NCBI GenBank assembly: GCA_958510875.1 | Contig: OY294068.1 | Location: forward strand, 166,169,962-166,233,961 | DNA length: 64,000 bases | Source of the DNA: Endomychus coccineus | Taxonomy: Eukaryota; Arthropoda; Insecta; Coleoptera; Endomychidae | Direction of reading: 5' to 3' | Position numbers and translations under genes: made by a program | Notes under the pieces: model-generated | Told to the model about the DNA's origin: nothing | What the model saw: the letters and a program-made list of their open reading frames with translations, nothing else | Database searches by the model: none | Part shown: one piece after another, positions 52,601-60,158 of the stretch | Position numbering within the stretch: position 1 is the stretch's first letter | Layout: every line of letters begins with the position of its first letter

Positions 52601-55600
52601 ACATTCTTGTGCTGACAGCCCTCTTGAGTATGACCTTTACTGACCTCGGGTATGATGGACCTTTCTCCACCGCATCGGACGCATATTACGATTCAGCCCA
52701 ATACTTCCTTGAAGGTTTATGCTCTACACCCAGTTTTGAGATGCTGGGTAGAGAACCTTCCACAACGACCGGCTGTAGCCAGGTTCCGCGTTGTTCGAAG
52801 TATGGGACATCTCCGACGGACGCATATTACGATTCAGCCCAATACCTCCCTGAAGATTATGCTCTATAACCAGTTTTGAGATGCTGGGTAGAGATCTTCC
52901 ACAACGACCGGCTGTCGCCAGGATTCGCGTTGTTCGAAGTATGGGACATCTCGATATCGATATGCTTCGGCCAGTCGGAGCCGATCCTTGCTTCCGCATT
53001 ACTGGATAAGGTCTACACATTGCCCCGCGTCGTACCCAATGTCCTTAGCACTTGAGGCACCTCCTGCATCTCGATGAAGTGCGCGAATACCCCTAACACC
53101 TACATTCGCGCACCATCCACACACTGGGATGAGGAATCACTGTACTGGACCACTCCGGTGCAGAAATTTAAATTTCCCTAGGCTACCTTTCCATCTCTAT
53201 CAGGATTTGAGACAGTCCAATACAGTGACCTCATTCCCACTACGGGGTACAACTACCCTTCCAACCTGGTCAATAGGAATATCCGGTCCCTATTTTAACT
53301 AGAGACAGCATACGCCCATTGGCCCAGTCGCTCCTTTTTGGGGGAATCTTACCCCTCCGCCATGGATTCGGCTACCATCCAATTCTACTATCAGTTGCCC
53401 GGGAATGGTACGGGGGTGAGTTAATATAGATAATGTCGTGCGTAATATTTTACTATTAATTTCTATAAAATTCAGTAAGCTTAAATATTTGCTAATCAGT
53501 AAGCCCTCAACTAATTAATCGATATAACAAAACTAGACTTAGGTAGCTCGTACATTTAAATTTCGGGGGCTGGTTGCCCACTGTGTTGGCGAGTAAAGGT
53601 TTACTAATATCTCAATATTATTTGAGATCCCATGGTTCCATTTCAATCTTTCTCTAGTAGGTGAGCACAATGCCAATCCATTAATTGCAATACACAAAAA
53701 AACGACAAAAAAAAAAAACAAAAGTCCGTTCAAATCCCTCGGACCTTACCTACTGGCACTGACCTGTCCAACATTGAATCATGAATTACTGCTTTAATTT
53801 AGATTCTAATAACATTAACCCAAAAAAAAAAAAAAATAAAATAATAGCGGCCCACGCCATCTTAACTTCATCAGCCTGTAAGCTCATTGACCTCATTTAA
53901 TCTCAGGGCGCGCTGAACCGCCAGACTTGAATCTACTTGAATCCTGCATTTTCAATTTAAAGGGACCCCACGTGACTTCATCAATTATCCAAGCTGGGGA
54001 GAGCTTGGTGCGTTATAAAGGCTCTAACCCCTGCTTCGCGCTGCTGCGACAGGTTCCCACGAACTACCCCCCTAGATGGATAGCGTTACGCAAATCACTT
54101 CCCTACGGGCCAGCATGCGAATACTACGCTAGGAAGAGATCAAGCCTGGACTATCGTCGGGGTGCTTGCTCTTCCTGGTCATCGACCTTCCGAAACTGTG
54201 GGGTGTTCCCTAGAGTGTCCCTTCCATCCCGGGGATTATCCACTCTACATCCGTACACCGGGATAACAATTCCATATCCCTCACTAACACAGTGTACTCA
54301 CAAATCATTGCACATACACGTCCCTCGTGTCTACTGTGCCCATAACTCCCTTAATCCTTCAGCCGAACGCTCACTCGTCCCCACCCTGAACATGGGTTTT
54401 GAATTGAAAATAATGGGTACAGTCCGTTTAAATTAAAACCAGTTCCAGTTTAAAAGCAGTAATAAAACCTAAGCATATAAACATAAAATTTCAAAATCTA
54501 CGATAAATGACAACCTTTTGCTCTATCAGTGTTTCCTAACATACCCTGCTTGTTAGATGTGCTTTACTTCGTTTCTACCTAGGACCAACATAATTCGTAT
54601 CGACTGGATACTATACGCGAATGTTTTTAACACGAAACTCGTACTCCAGTCCTGGCTGTAACTATGCTAGCAGAAAAAGGAATTACATAAACAAAATGTA
54701 ATAACACAATTATTCTCCTGGTCGTAGATCAGCTGGTTCCGATGTTTTCGCCTGAATCGTTAGTTCAGTTCAATATACAACAACAACAAAAAATTAATAA
54801 TTCCTGTGAAGCGAAAACATCATCAAGCAGAACTAAAGCACCTATCTTTGACTACAATTCGGAATGGTTCCGCTACCGGAAAGCCACTGTGTACCTGCTA
54901 GACACTACCCCAAAACAAAGAAAAAAATTTGACCTATCGTTAGCTTTCGGCTACTTCTTTAAATTGAATTTAAAAGAAATTCAAAAATAAAATATTACTG
55001 GTGAATTTAATCTGCGTTGAAAGTTAGAGAAAAAAAAATAAAATTTTTGACTTGAATTGTTACTATAAAAAATTTTTTTAAACTGTTTAGGTTGACCCTG
55101 TAATACAAGACAAAATAAAAAAAATAAAAATAAAAAAATAAAAAAATAAAATAAAAAAAAATTAAACAAGATGTAAAATTCCAAACGCAGAACTCCCAGA
55201 ATCAAAATCTTTCTGCTCGAACACGTAATTAGTGCTTGTACACGAGAGACACCTTTTGATTCAATTCACCCGGCTCCTTCTCTTGCTGGTTCACTGTTCC
55301 TTGACCTAGTTACACAAAAAAAAAATAACATACACTTTCTCTTGGCCCTAGTCTGCAAGCTCCTACAATGCTGTAATCACTTATTTCAAGCTATTAACTA
55401 AAGCACCTACTATTTATTCTGATGGTCACACCCCTTTCCGATAAGAACCCGTTCCAATAAAAAGGTATACGGAAACCTTATCCGGTTCCCTAAATGAAAG
55501 GTTAATTTTTACCTTGTTGTTATTAATGGTAAACAAAACTTCCTAATTGGAAATAAATAATTTCCGAACTCTCAGTTGCTATGCCTGTTTTCACAGGCGC

Positions 55601-58600
55601 TCAGTGTATATATGCTTTATAATAATCTGACCTACTATTTACTGGGGTTATTGAACTACTACCCAATTATTTACCTTACTGTTCTATGTTCTCGACACCC
55701 CACACACTGTTGTTACCCTTGCTTTATAACCTTACTTTAAAACAAAACAATGAAATGTTTTGTTATTTCTGAAGCTGTCCCTACTAAATTTTTCGAAGAC
55801 GTGGATTATCACCTTGTTATTTAGGCTTAAAAAAAAACCTAAGATATCACCGCTGCGACACCAAATGTAATAATCTGAAAAGCTGGTATTTGGGAGCAAT
55901 TGAATAAACTTATTTATATGGTTATTGCACACAAGCCAGGTAAACCAAATTCAGCTCAGATATTACTAGGTTATGTATTTTTATTGTTCCCTCAGGTCAA
56001 AGCCCTATGGGATCCAATGAGGCTACGGAGAGTGAAAACCTTATTGTAACTATTGCTATGATAGCTACCCTTCTATGCAACTCGAGGGTTGCAGAGATAG
56101 TAGAATGCAGGGTACACTACGAGAAGTGCCCTGTCGTTGGTAGTATGGTTTAAAATTAGCTGCCACCAGTCCCCTTTTACAGATGTTTTAGAGAATAGTT
56201 CAGGGAACGGAACTAGACTCGAAGGAGTTCCTCTCCAGTAGCACTTGGTATAAATAGTTTAGTAGCGGGGCCCTTCCTGGCCGATTTATACACTAGGCTA
56301 GTATGACAGCTTCACGTTGCTGAAGATGTTCGGAGTGACAAACACGACAGGATTGTTCACCTCCACTACAAGGTTATCTAAGGGATGGTGTTTCAATGAA
56401 GAACAATGAGAACAGTATAAGTTGTATATTGGAGAAAAGTTAATTGTATACAAAAATAAAACAATAAAGATTACACGGATGTATATATAAGTATATATAC
56501 TAAGTCCCATACATATAAACTTAAAGGGAAAAATATGTCATATAACCAACAAGAACAAACAATGAATTTAAATTAAGCCAATTTAATTTTGATGCTAGAT
56601 ATCTGAATAGTATATAAAAAAACAATATATAATAAATTGCATAAGACTTTATCGAGACCGATCAATCAGTGAATTATTGATTTGCCTGATGTAACGAAGC
56701 CAGGGAGTTGTTTCTTTGGGGGCTAACCTTAATTCTGAAATGGATCTACCACTCTGACGGAGTAACTATGGTTATAAAGTGAACCAGAGGGGCCACTGAT
56801 AGTAAGATTGAGATCCCCGAAGGGTGACTCTCTAAATAGATCCCCTGTTGTTTTTATCCACAGCTACCTGGTTCGTTATGTATCGGTAGATCGAGTGAAT
56901 TACACAACAAATAATCAATACAATGAAACTCTAGTTGTCCCGATGAACTCAAACACTTTCTGTCAAATTAGCCGCTGATGGCTAACTCTCCCTGTCCTTA
57001 AAGATCAGGGTCTCAATAGGGGTTTTTAGACCCCTTGAACTTCCAGATAAAAATTAATAATAATAATAACTACCCTTGTAGCAACTTTTGAATAGTGAGC
57101 TATCCCCAAATAATTATATCTTTGACCCTACAATTACGGTAACACTGATTCCAATTATACCTATCCTAAGTAGGTCCCTTAAATACACTATAAAATATGA
57201 GAAATTCGCAGATGGATCGATACACTTCTAGTAAGTCAAAATACCCTATTAATGCTTACATTTACCGGGGTGATGACCTCAGAATTTTTAGCTTGAACAC
57301 AGACTAAACAGCTTTCTCTAAAGACTTACCCTGACTTAGTACTTAATCCTTAATCCACAGGGTAACTTAGACACTTGAGCTTACACTTCACGGCTTACAC
57401 AAAATGTATTACGCGGCGTCTTTTTGTTAATTTTATAAATTACACCACGAAGCTAGTTCTCTCTCGCACCCAGATCAAAATTATCTAAACGTTAAAGGCA
57501 ACAAATTCTCCAAAATATCAAATTACTATAGACTTCTATCATCAAGTTACTAATGACGTTCTCCACAATTTCTTTTATAGGTTATTATAGATTCTAGTTA
57601 CCAAATAATATTCCCTAAATAGCAAATGATATTAAAGTAAAATGTAAGTTCTCTTGAACTGGTACTTGAAATGATTTAAGGTGAATGAAAATAAACTATA
57701 AGAATGATACAAATTGATTTGAATGACTTAATTTACTTTGAGTAATAACGAAAGAGTAATATAGTTGCAAAAATTAGAAATCTTGTAACTTGTAATACAA
57801 CAAAAACAATCAATTGACTACGTTAAAAAATATTAATTAAAAGAATTAAAGGATCTGACTTTGAGAGAGAGACTGAGCTATATGTACAATGAACTAGCTT
57901 ACCCAACAAGGCACGAAAAAAAAAAAACTGGAACTCTCTTGCAAAAGAGTTTTCATTTTTATAATTTGTCTCCCCCCCGGAATTGGCTTCCTGATTCGCT
58001 AACATAAAATTCAAACGGACCAATGAAGTTGGTTGTATCCCGTTGCACCTTGCACTAATACACAAATCTGTATTTAGAGTTGCCTGTATTCCCACATCGA
58101 GGGGCAGTGAGTGACCACAAAAAATGATTTCTCCAAACCCTGCTGACTAAGTAATTAACTCCGTATGCGTAGAAAGTGCAAGGTCCGCGGAATAGCGCCT
58201 CGAAGGCTCTAATTCTTAAAAATCACGTACAACTTGTAAAAGGTATTAGATGGCGTATCTCTGGCGCCAGACAGGAATTCCATTATTTCAATCTGAATAA
58301 AACTCTAATTGTTGAATATAGAATGTATATGTATAGTCTGTTCCTGTCAGGAATTTAGAAATTTTAGATTTGAAATGCCCGTAAAAACGGAACTACACTC
58401 TACGGAATGATTTGAGTTGTACTCTCATGTGTCAAGTATTCCTGGTTTACTTAGAGTGGCTTAATTTTCGGGAGTTTGCTCATGCTTACGCTACTTTGAT
58501 TCAATCGTAAAAAAAAAATAATAATCCCCCGGATTATTACATTATTATAGTGCTATAGTGTATTCACAGTGTGAACTCTTTTATAGTTTAAAAGCAAAAG

Positions 58601-59281
58601 TATATTTTTACAGTAACAACATTGAATTTGGTTTATTAATTCGTACTGACCGATTATTAATCTTATTGAAATTTTATTACATTACGAAAGGCTTATTAAT
58701 TGTACCTGCCGGTTATTAATTTTATCGGCCATGTCATATTTTAATGACCGTTTATTAATTTAACTGACTATTTTTATCTGAGTGACTGCTTATCATTTTT
58801 TCTGATCATTTATTACCATACCATTTGCCATTTGAAATAAAAATGTTCTGTCCATAAAATTGAAATACTGATCATTTAATTTGTACCGTTTCAGAACTCC
58901 ATGAAAATAACTATAATGTATAGCAACAATAGAATATTTGCATGAGCTTTAATTTTAGGCAATTATTTGCTCAATTCACAATATAGGATATGGTACAATT
59001 ATATTCCCTATTATCTTCTGCTATAAGAATTTTCTTTCTTTACAGACTGATACTGAAAGTACCACAGCATGTGTTCAAAATTGCGACAAAACAACTAAAT
59101 CAGAAGGACCCATAACGCCAACACCAACATTGATTGCCGAAACTACCACAGATGATGATATTTTTATAAATGCAGACAGACAGTTCTGGATTCTAACAGT
59201 ATTAAAGAGTGATGGTAAAGATCCTGTGATTATTGATCTCAAAAATAGCCTAACTAAACTTTACAAGAAGGCTTTCCAAAG
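25542..59281 (+). CDS. Secreted/membrane protein gene, exons 1-3 of a longer gene (unrecognised)
   Basis: Three plus-strand exons join in phase: 25542-25656 (phase 1 out), 31877-32073 (in 1, out 0) and 59046-59281 (in 0, out 2). All have GT/AG. They give about 182 residues: a signal peptide (MTWDELFLYVLTAIVCASA), an acidic/aromatic segment with FEDFFWTGSGDED, a Thr-rich stretch (KTVTTTVFTAATTTH) likely to be O-glycosylated, one C-x3-C pair, and DRQFWILTVLKSDGK before LTKLYKKAFQR. The frame stays open at the last donor, so more exons lie past 64000 or in unread parts of the window. The FW-x-L-x-VL ... LYK-x-AF block faintly recalls the juxtamembrane region of KIAA1549-type proteins, which is a weak guess. 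Intron 2 is 26,972 bp and carries the LTR array. Confidence 0.65.
25850..26660. repeat. Unclassified element with inverted ends, in intron 1
   Basis: TATAAAAATTCTCGGGAAAT at about 25898 recurs inverted at about 26605. The outer text (ACCCAATCTACAAATTATTT versus its diverged complement) also mirrors. The right part includes GGTGATGGTCGTGAAACCGAAACG. No transposase frame. Possibly the inverted termini of a Penelope-like element, given the GIY-YIG fragment just downstream. Confidence 0.4.
26755..26990 (-). pseudogene. Penelope-like element, C-terminal end of the GIY-YIG domain
   Basis: The minus frame ends with SGLAEHVSTIHIVSQDSLSL, YLGNSERMEMYERK and LSPAEESLIS. This matches the end of the better preserved PLE frame at 38167-38667 (AEDILNTGHTISQESLPLL, YLGNLERMEMYKGK). 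The catalytic GIY...YVG part is missing. Confidence 0.7.
27061..27245 (-). repeat. Dispersed unit with hammerhead-like core, copy B
   Basis: Reverse orientation. The minus strand has CCTGAAGATGCCACCTG, then GGTTGGCGAAACGTCG. It runs to the AACCACCGCAATAAAGGC end near 27240. Confidence 0.6.
27340..27660 (+). repeat. Tandem repeat, ~140-bp unit, about 2.3 copies
   Basis: TTTGCGAACTATTTG occurs at 27361, 27501 and (diverged) 27642. Between them the same blocks recur: GGCCAATTACTC, GTGGTCAAATGTAAAATCTG and CTCGAAAACCCCCGAGTG. The third unit decays after the landmark. The unit is open in one frame by chance. Confidence 0.85.
27897..28760 (+). repeat. Interspersed repeat (second copy), with its own internal insertion
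   Basis: Matches 331-507 plus 2403-2640. At about 28482 it is continuous across the site where the other copy carries the mariner-type element. Between about 27988 and 28379 this copy has an extra ~390 bp ending in AATAAATCTATCTATCTATC, which looks like the 3' end of a retroposon with a (TCTA)n tail. Confidence 0.7.
28840..29000. repeat. Degenerate short tandem repeat around CGAACACGTGACAGAC
   Basis: About seven imperfect units of 17-24 bp with a core of (T)CGAACACGTGACAGACGA. CACGTG palindromes are intact at 28883 and 28920. No ORF. Confidence 0.6.
29270..29668. repeat. Head-to-head pair of hammerhead-like units, copies C (-) and D (+)
   Basis: 29270-29440 is a minus-oriented copy and 29474-29668 a plus-oriented copy, facing each other around a short spacer. 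Copy D reads TTGAAGATGCCACCTG then TTTGGCGAAACGTCGG and ends CGGAATTCATCCGGAAGCC. PLE RT sequence follows at once, which suggests the unit is part of a PLE terminus. Confidence 0.6.
29700..30040 (+). pseudogene. Penelope-like element, RT fragment
   Basis: One frame around 29752-29790 reads WHRYIDDIFDI, the motif C (YxDD, here YIDD) of Penelope-like RTs. Frames then shift to FTVEKEERQ and YNNEVEKLLQIAMYYGY, NELISKQKRTMKRNQLTKLE, corresponding to the linker region also present at 38050-38210. Broken. Confidence 0.7.
30416..30607 (+). repeat. Dispersed unit with hammerhead-like core, copy E
   Basis: TTAACCACCGAAATAAAGGC to GACGCAATCCATCCGGAAGCC. The core here is ATGAAGATGCCACCTG ... GGTTGGCGAAACGTCG, so the first C of CTGANGA is changed. 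Confidence 0.6.
30653..30844 (-). other. Unrecognised minus-strand ORF, possible exon
   Basis: The frame AENSSSYGTQAVLRTSTENL, VKPVEESDSIIQSYEYIWC, VNLTPKYNEEMK has plausible protein composition. It lies between an acceptor-like ttttatcaag and a possible donor GAAATGAAG|gtcaat. No neighbouring minus-strand exon was found and no family is recognised. Confidence 0.2.
31877..32073 (+). CDS. Secreted-protein gene exon 2 (acidic and Thr-rich)
   Basis: The acceptor is ttttttgtttcag|AA and the donor AATGAG|gtattt. It carries two bases completing Glu39 from exon 1, then 65 codons: LFIWDNLYQKESSYRFEDFF, TGSGDEDTYITDDSW, ETKTVTTTVFTAATTT. Phase 1 in and 0 out match both neighbours. Thr-rich, without cysteine. 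Confidence 0.65.
32100..33559. other. Intron 2 sequence, nothing recognised
   Basis: AT-rich, with a more GC-balanced patch around 32840-32950 that has no convincing frame. Probably old repeats. Confidence 0.35.
33560..34010 (-). pseudogene. Non-LTR RT fragment, minus strand
   Basis: Minus frame: AKTASQKLGFLFRAKSYF, then IIYKAQIRPVLEYCSYVW, the post-palm region of jockey-type RTs (LY.A.IRP.LEY.S.VW). It shares blocks with 15520-15765 and 18837-18960. Confidence 0.75.
34011..35059. other. Intron 2 sequence, nothing recognised
   Basis: No ORF, exon or transposon end could be supported. Confidence 0.35.
35060..36000 (+). pseudogene. Non-LTR retrotransposon, linker and RNase H remnant
   Basis: ARQTTPIVVLEAILYLPYIS resembles the (R)TTP...LE..L..PP(L)D segment between RT and RNase H of I/jockey-type elements. 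At 35620, MELCWVTRYDTTGGNHKADE followed by LTHQESAKGNP resembles the RNase H C-terminal motif (V.L.WVPGH.G..GNE.AD.LA..GS), with the key His changed (Y-D-T). Many frameshifts. Confidence 0.6.
36001..36839. other. Intron 2 sequence with weak internal repetition
   Basis: CAAACTAACC and CGGTAACG/GATAACGTTACCGCT-type phrases recur between 36670 and 36800 (TAACGTTACCGCTAGGAGTTT and TAACGATACCGCTTGGAGTTT). Otherwise nothing recognised. Confidence 0.35.
36840..37150 (-). pseudogene. Penelope-like element, GIY-YIG domain, minus strand
   Basis: Minus frames read YVGQTRRNML, then EKSALAQHILNTGHIISQES and LEEMEMHE, LISDLSPAE. This parallels the plus-strand copy at 38167. The YVGQT motif belongs to the GIY-YIG nuclease that PLEs carry at the C-terminus. 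Frameshifted; tail-to-tail with the next PLE. Confidence 0.7.
37260..37870 (+). pseudogene. Penelope-like element, RT palm and following region
   Basis: QTSGCAMGN in one frame changes by one base near 37290 to PVSPFLANIFLIELD. WYRYVDDTFVIISDDF then gives the YVDD catalytic motif at about 37413-37424. TVEIEKDKPVRFVDM follows, typical of PLE motif D (E.E....I.FLD). Next comes FSYNITPFISLVHRLLNVPL in the linker. The last part decays. Confidence 0.8.
38040..38734 (+). pseudogene. Penelope-like element, linker and GIY-YIG endonuclease, 3' part
   Basis: The frame 38167-38667 (166 residues) has RNQLTKLGPLPSN, YRCKNKPKKRLGNTFDKV, then GIYKIYCESCSKCYVGQTRR, the full GIY-(x9)-YVG core of PLE endonucleases with the conserved Cys pair. 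NEHFAHVKKNN and NTGHTISQE follow. It is 5'-incomplete (a TAA separates it from earlier PLE text). Its 3' UTR (GTAGCCGAAAAGTCCCCAGT, AGTGGATAAG) is cut at 38734 by the LTR array and resumes at 58542. The same UTR text occurs at 21835 and 37955. Confidence 0.8.
38731..38734. repeat. 4-bp target duplication, left (TTAT)
   Basis: TTAT precedes the first LTR and follows the third (58542-58545). It lies in an ATT microsatellite, so chance identity is possible. Confidence 0.55.
38735..41410 (-). repeat. LTR 1 (3' LTR of the array in its own orientation)
   Basis: 2,676 bp, starting TGTAATAATC and ending GATTATTACA, a perfect 10-bp inverted tip with TG...CA ends. Two further copies start at 47301 and 55866. 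It is very long for an insect LTR and has no significant ORF. Orientation is set by the PBS and purine tract in the internal region. Confidence 0.9.
41411..41423 (-). promoter_or_regulatory. Polypurine tract candidate, internal copy 1
   Basis: The minus strand reads AAGGTGAGGGTGA immediately before the LTR start TGTAATAATC, the place and composition expected of the plus-strand priming tract. Copy 2 is at 49977-49989. Confidence 0.55.
41753..42720 (-). pseudogene. Envelope-type glycoprotein gene, broken, copy 1 (chuvirus-like candidate)
   Basis: The open frame 42511-41753 (252 residues) has an ectodomain end, then two adjacent hydrophobic segments (about residues 125-148 and 153-176) with IWGWFESIGT before them, and a Pro/Ser-rich cytoplasmic tail. 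Upstream, another frame carries Cys-bearing ectodomain text including HCGMHSHSS at about 42690-42664. It is broken by TGA at 42627-42625 and by a frame change between about 42541 and 42506. The length is well below a usual 600-700 residues, so an internal deletion is likely. The CGMHSH phrase and the paired membrane-proximal segment resemble glycoproteins of chuvirus-like (Jingchuvirales) viruses, which are known as captured env genes in insect BEL/Pao elements. This is inference from recall, not a search. It is predicted to be non-functional. Confidence 0.55.
42883..42894 (+). repeat. Poly-G run, 12 bases (11 in copy 2)
   Basis: Copy 1 has 12 G at 42883-42894; copy 2 has 11 at 51449-51459. 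This is the only difference between units that I found. It accounts for the 8,566/8,565 period change. Confidence 0.85.
44111..44390. repeat. 141-bp direct tandem duplication in internal region 1
   Basis: CGGACGCATATTACGATTCA starts at 44111 and at 44252. The units share GATGCTGGGTAGAGA, CAACGACCGGCTGT and CGTTGTTCGAAGTATGGGAC, with about a dozen changes, so the duplication is older than the array. Copy 2 is at 52676-52955. Confidence 0.85.
47281..47298 (-). promoter_or_regulatory. Primer-binding site candidate, internal copy 1
   Basis: The minus strand reads TGGTGTCGCAGCGGTGAT two bases after the LTR end GATTATTACA. It starts with the obligatory TGG (complement of tRNA CCA). I cannot name the tRNA. 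It fixes the element's orientation as minus. The second site is at 55846-55863. Confidence 0.7.
47301..49976 (-). repeat. LTR 2 (shared central LTR)
   Basis: 2,676 bp, same ends as LTR 1. It is the 5' LTR of internal region 1 and the 3' LTR of internal region 2. Confidence 0.9.
50319..51286 (-). pseudogene. Envelope-type glycoprotein gene, broken, copy 2
   Basis: Same 252-residue open frame (51077-50319) and the same upstream Cys-bearing frame with stop and frameshift as copy 1. Because the same lesions are shared, the gene was already broken before the unit was duplicated. Confidence 0.55.
52676..52955. repeat. 141-bp direct tandem duplication, internal region 2
   Basis: Exact counterpart of 44111-44390. 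Confidence 0.85.
55846..55863 (-). promoter_or_regulatory. Primer-binding site candidate, internal copy 2
   Basis: Same sequence and distance from the LTR as at 47281-47298. Confidence 0.7.
55866..58541 (-). repeat. LTR 3 (outer 5' LTR in element orientation)
   Basis: 2,676 bp with the same TGTAATAATC and GATTATTACA ends. Followed by the right TTAT duplication and resumed PLE 3' UTR. Confidence 0.9.
58542..58620 (+). repeat. Resumed 3' UTR of the split Penelope-like element
   Basis: TATAGTG...TATTCACAGTGTGAACTCTTTTATAG matches the PLE tail text at 38005-38045 (ATAGTGTTATAAT...CCACAGTTTGAACTCTTTATAG). It shows that the array landed inside the tail. Confidence 0.65.
58640..58830 (+). repeat. 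Degenerate spaced motif, TGACCG-TTATTAATTT type
   Basis: CTGACCGATTATTAATC, CTGCCGGTTATTAATTT, ATGACCGTTTATTAATTT and GTGACTGCTTATCATTTT follow each other with irregular 30-60-bp spacing. No ORF. Confidence 0.4.
59046..59281 (+). CDS. Secreted-protein gene exon 3
   Basis: The acceptor is ttctttctttacag|ACT and the donor CAAAG|gtaaaa. The exon is 78 codons plus two bases, open throughout. Thr/Pro-rich (GPITPTPTLIAETTT) with cysteines in TACVQNCDK, then DRQFWILTVLKSDGKDP and LTKLYKKAFQ, which look like the start of a folded region. The downstream exon is not visible before the transposons at 60.2 kb. Confidence 0.65.
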
Positions 59282-60158
59282 GTAAAATTCATCAATGGCA
59301 CTAACTGTTCCTAGGATTATCACATTATAATGATGAAAATGTTGGGCTACTTTTACTTTTTCCTAAACAAGGGTAACCACTTATCGTTTATCTCCTATAG
59401 CAAACTAAACAGAAATAAACATGTTATAATTTTTTGGGATCTGAAAATTTCAAAATCTCTCCAAATTGTTGCTTTTGAATAAAAATTATTAAGTTTTGAA
59501 TTCAAGATACAAGATGTCAAAATGTTCTAAATGAATTTTGTAATCGCTTGTAATCGCAATTTCACATTTTTTTTTAAATGGCCGATTGTGGCACCCCCTT
59601 ATGACATATGGCAAAAGATAAAAAATGCTATCGTTATATGATATTTTTATTTTTATTTACCCGATAATCAACTGAATGAAAATAATATTGTTTTTTGCAA
59701 AAAAGCAAGAAAACATTGAAACTTGTCCTAAAGATCTTTTGACGCGTTTTAATAAGACCCACAATTTTGATCTCTCATTATTTTTACATACATGGCAAAG
59801 TTTTTGTTTAAAATGCGAAAAACTGAAAATATGGGATTTTTGGAAAAAAAAAATTTTTATTGGCAAGATGATAAGCGTACCAAAAACATAAAAAGGACCT
59901 TAATATTTTGTTTAAAAACATGGTTTCGGTCGATATTTGACCCAGATCTACTAAACTAGTTTCCAAGTGGCAACATTAGGCTTGCGCGTCATCACAAAAT
60001 TATTCGCTTTTATATTATACATTTTCTATGCATTCCGGTGTTACCGTTGTGGCAATTGGTTAGTTATAGCCGTTGGCGACAATATTCTGATGCGTATCCT
60101 ACCCCTAAATCTGAAGTTATATCATCAAGGCTAGTTGTTTCTTCGGATGCTTATTGTA
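59282..60158. other. Intron sequence, nothing recognised
   Basis: AT-rich. Short complementary ORFs around 59660-59890 on both strands have no support. Confidence 0.35.

Larger units (their letters stand above)
49977..55865 (-). mobile_element. Internal region 2 of the LTR array
   Basis: 5,889 bp, identical to internal region 1 except for the poly-G length, as far as I compared (all ORF translations and boundaries). It carries purine tract 49977-49989, env remnant 50319-51286, duplication 52676-52955 and PBS 55846-55863. Confidence 0.85.
38735..58541 (-). mobile_element. Tandem LTR retrotransposon/endogenous retrovirus-like array LTR-int-LTR-int-LTR
   Basis: The unit period is 8,566 bp then 8,565 bp. 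Three LTRs of 2,676 bp flank two internal regions of 5,890 and 5,889 bp. All ORFs that lie wholly in corresponding parts translate identically, and the only length change I found is 12 versus 11 G in a poly-G run. The whole is flanked by TTAT and inserted in a PLE 3' UTR. Unequal recombination between LTRs, two-element recombination or an assembly artefact could each create it. No gag or pol domain (no YxDD, protease or integrase motif) was found on either strand. An env-like remnant is on the minus strand. A BEL/Pao or Gypsy origin is possible; unproved. Confidence 0.85.
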
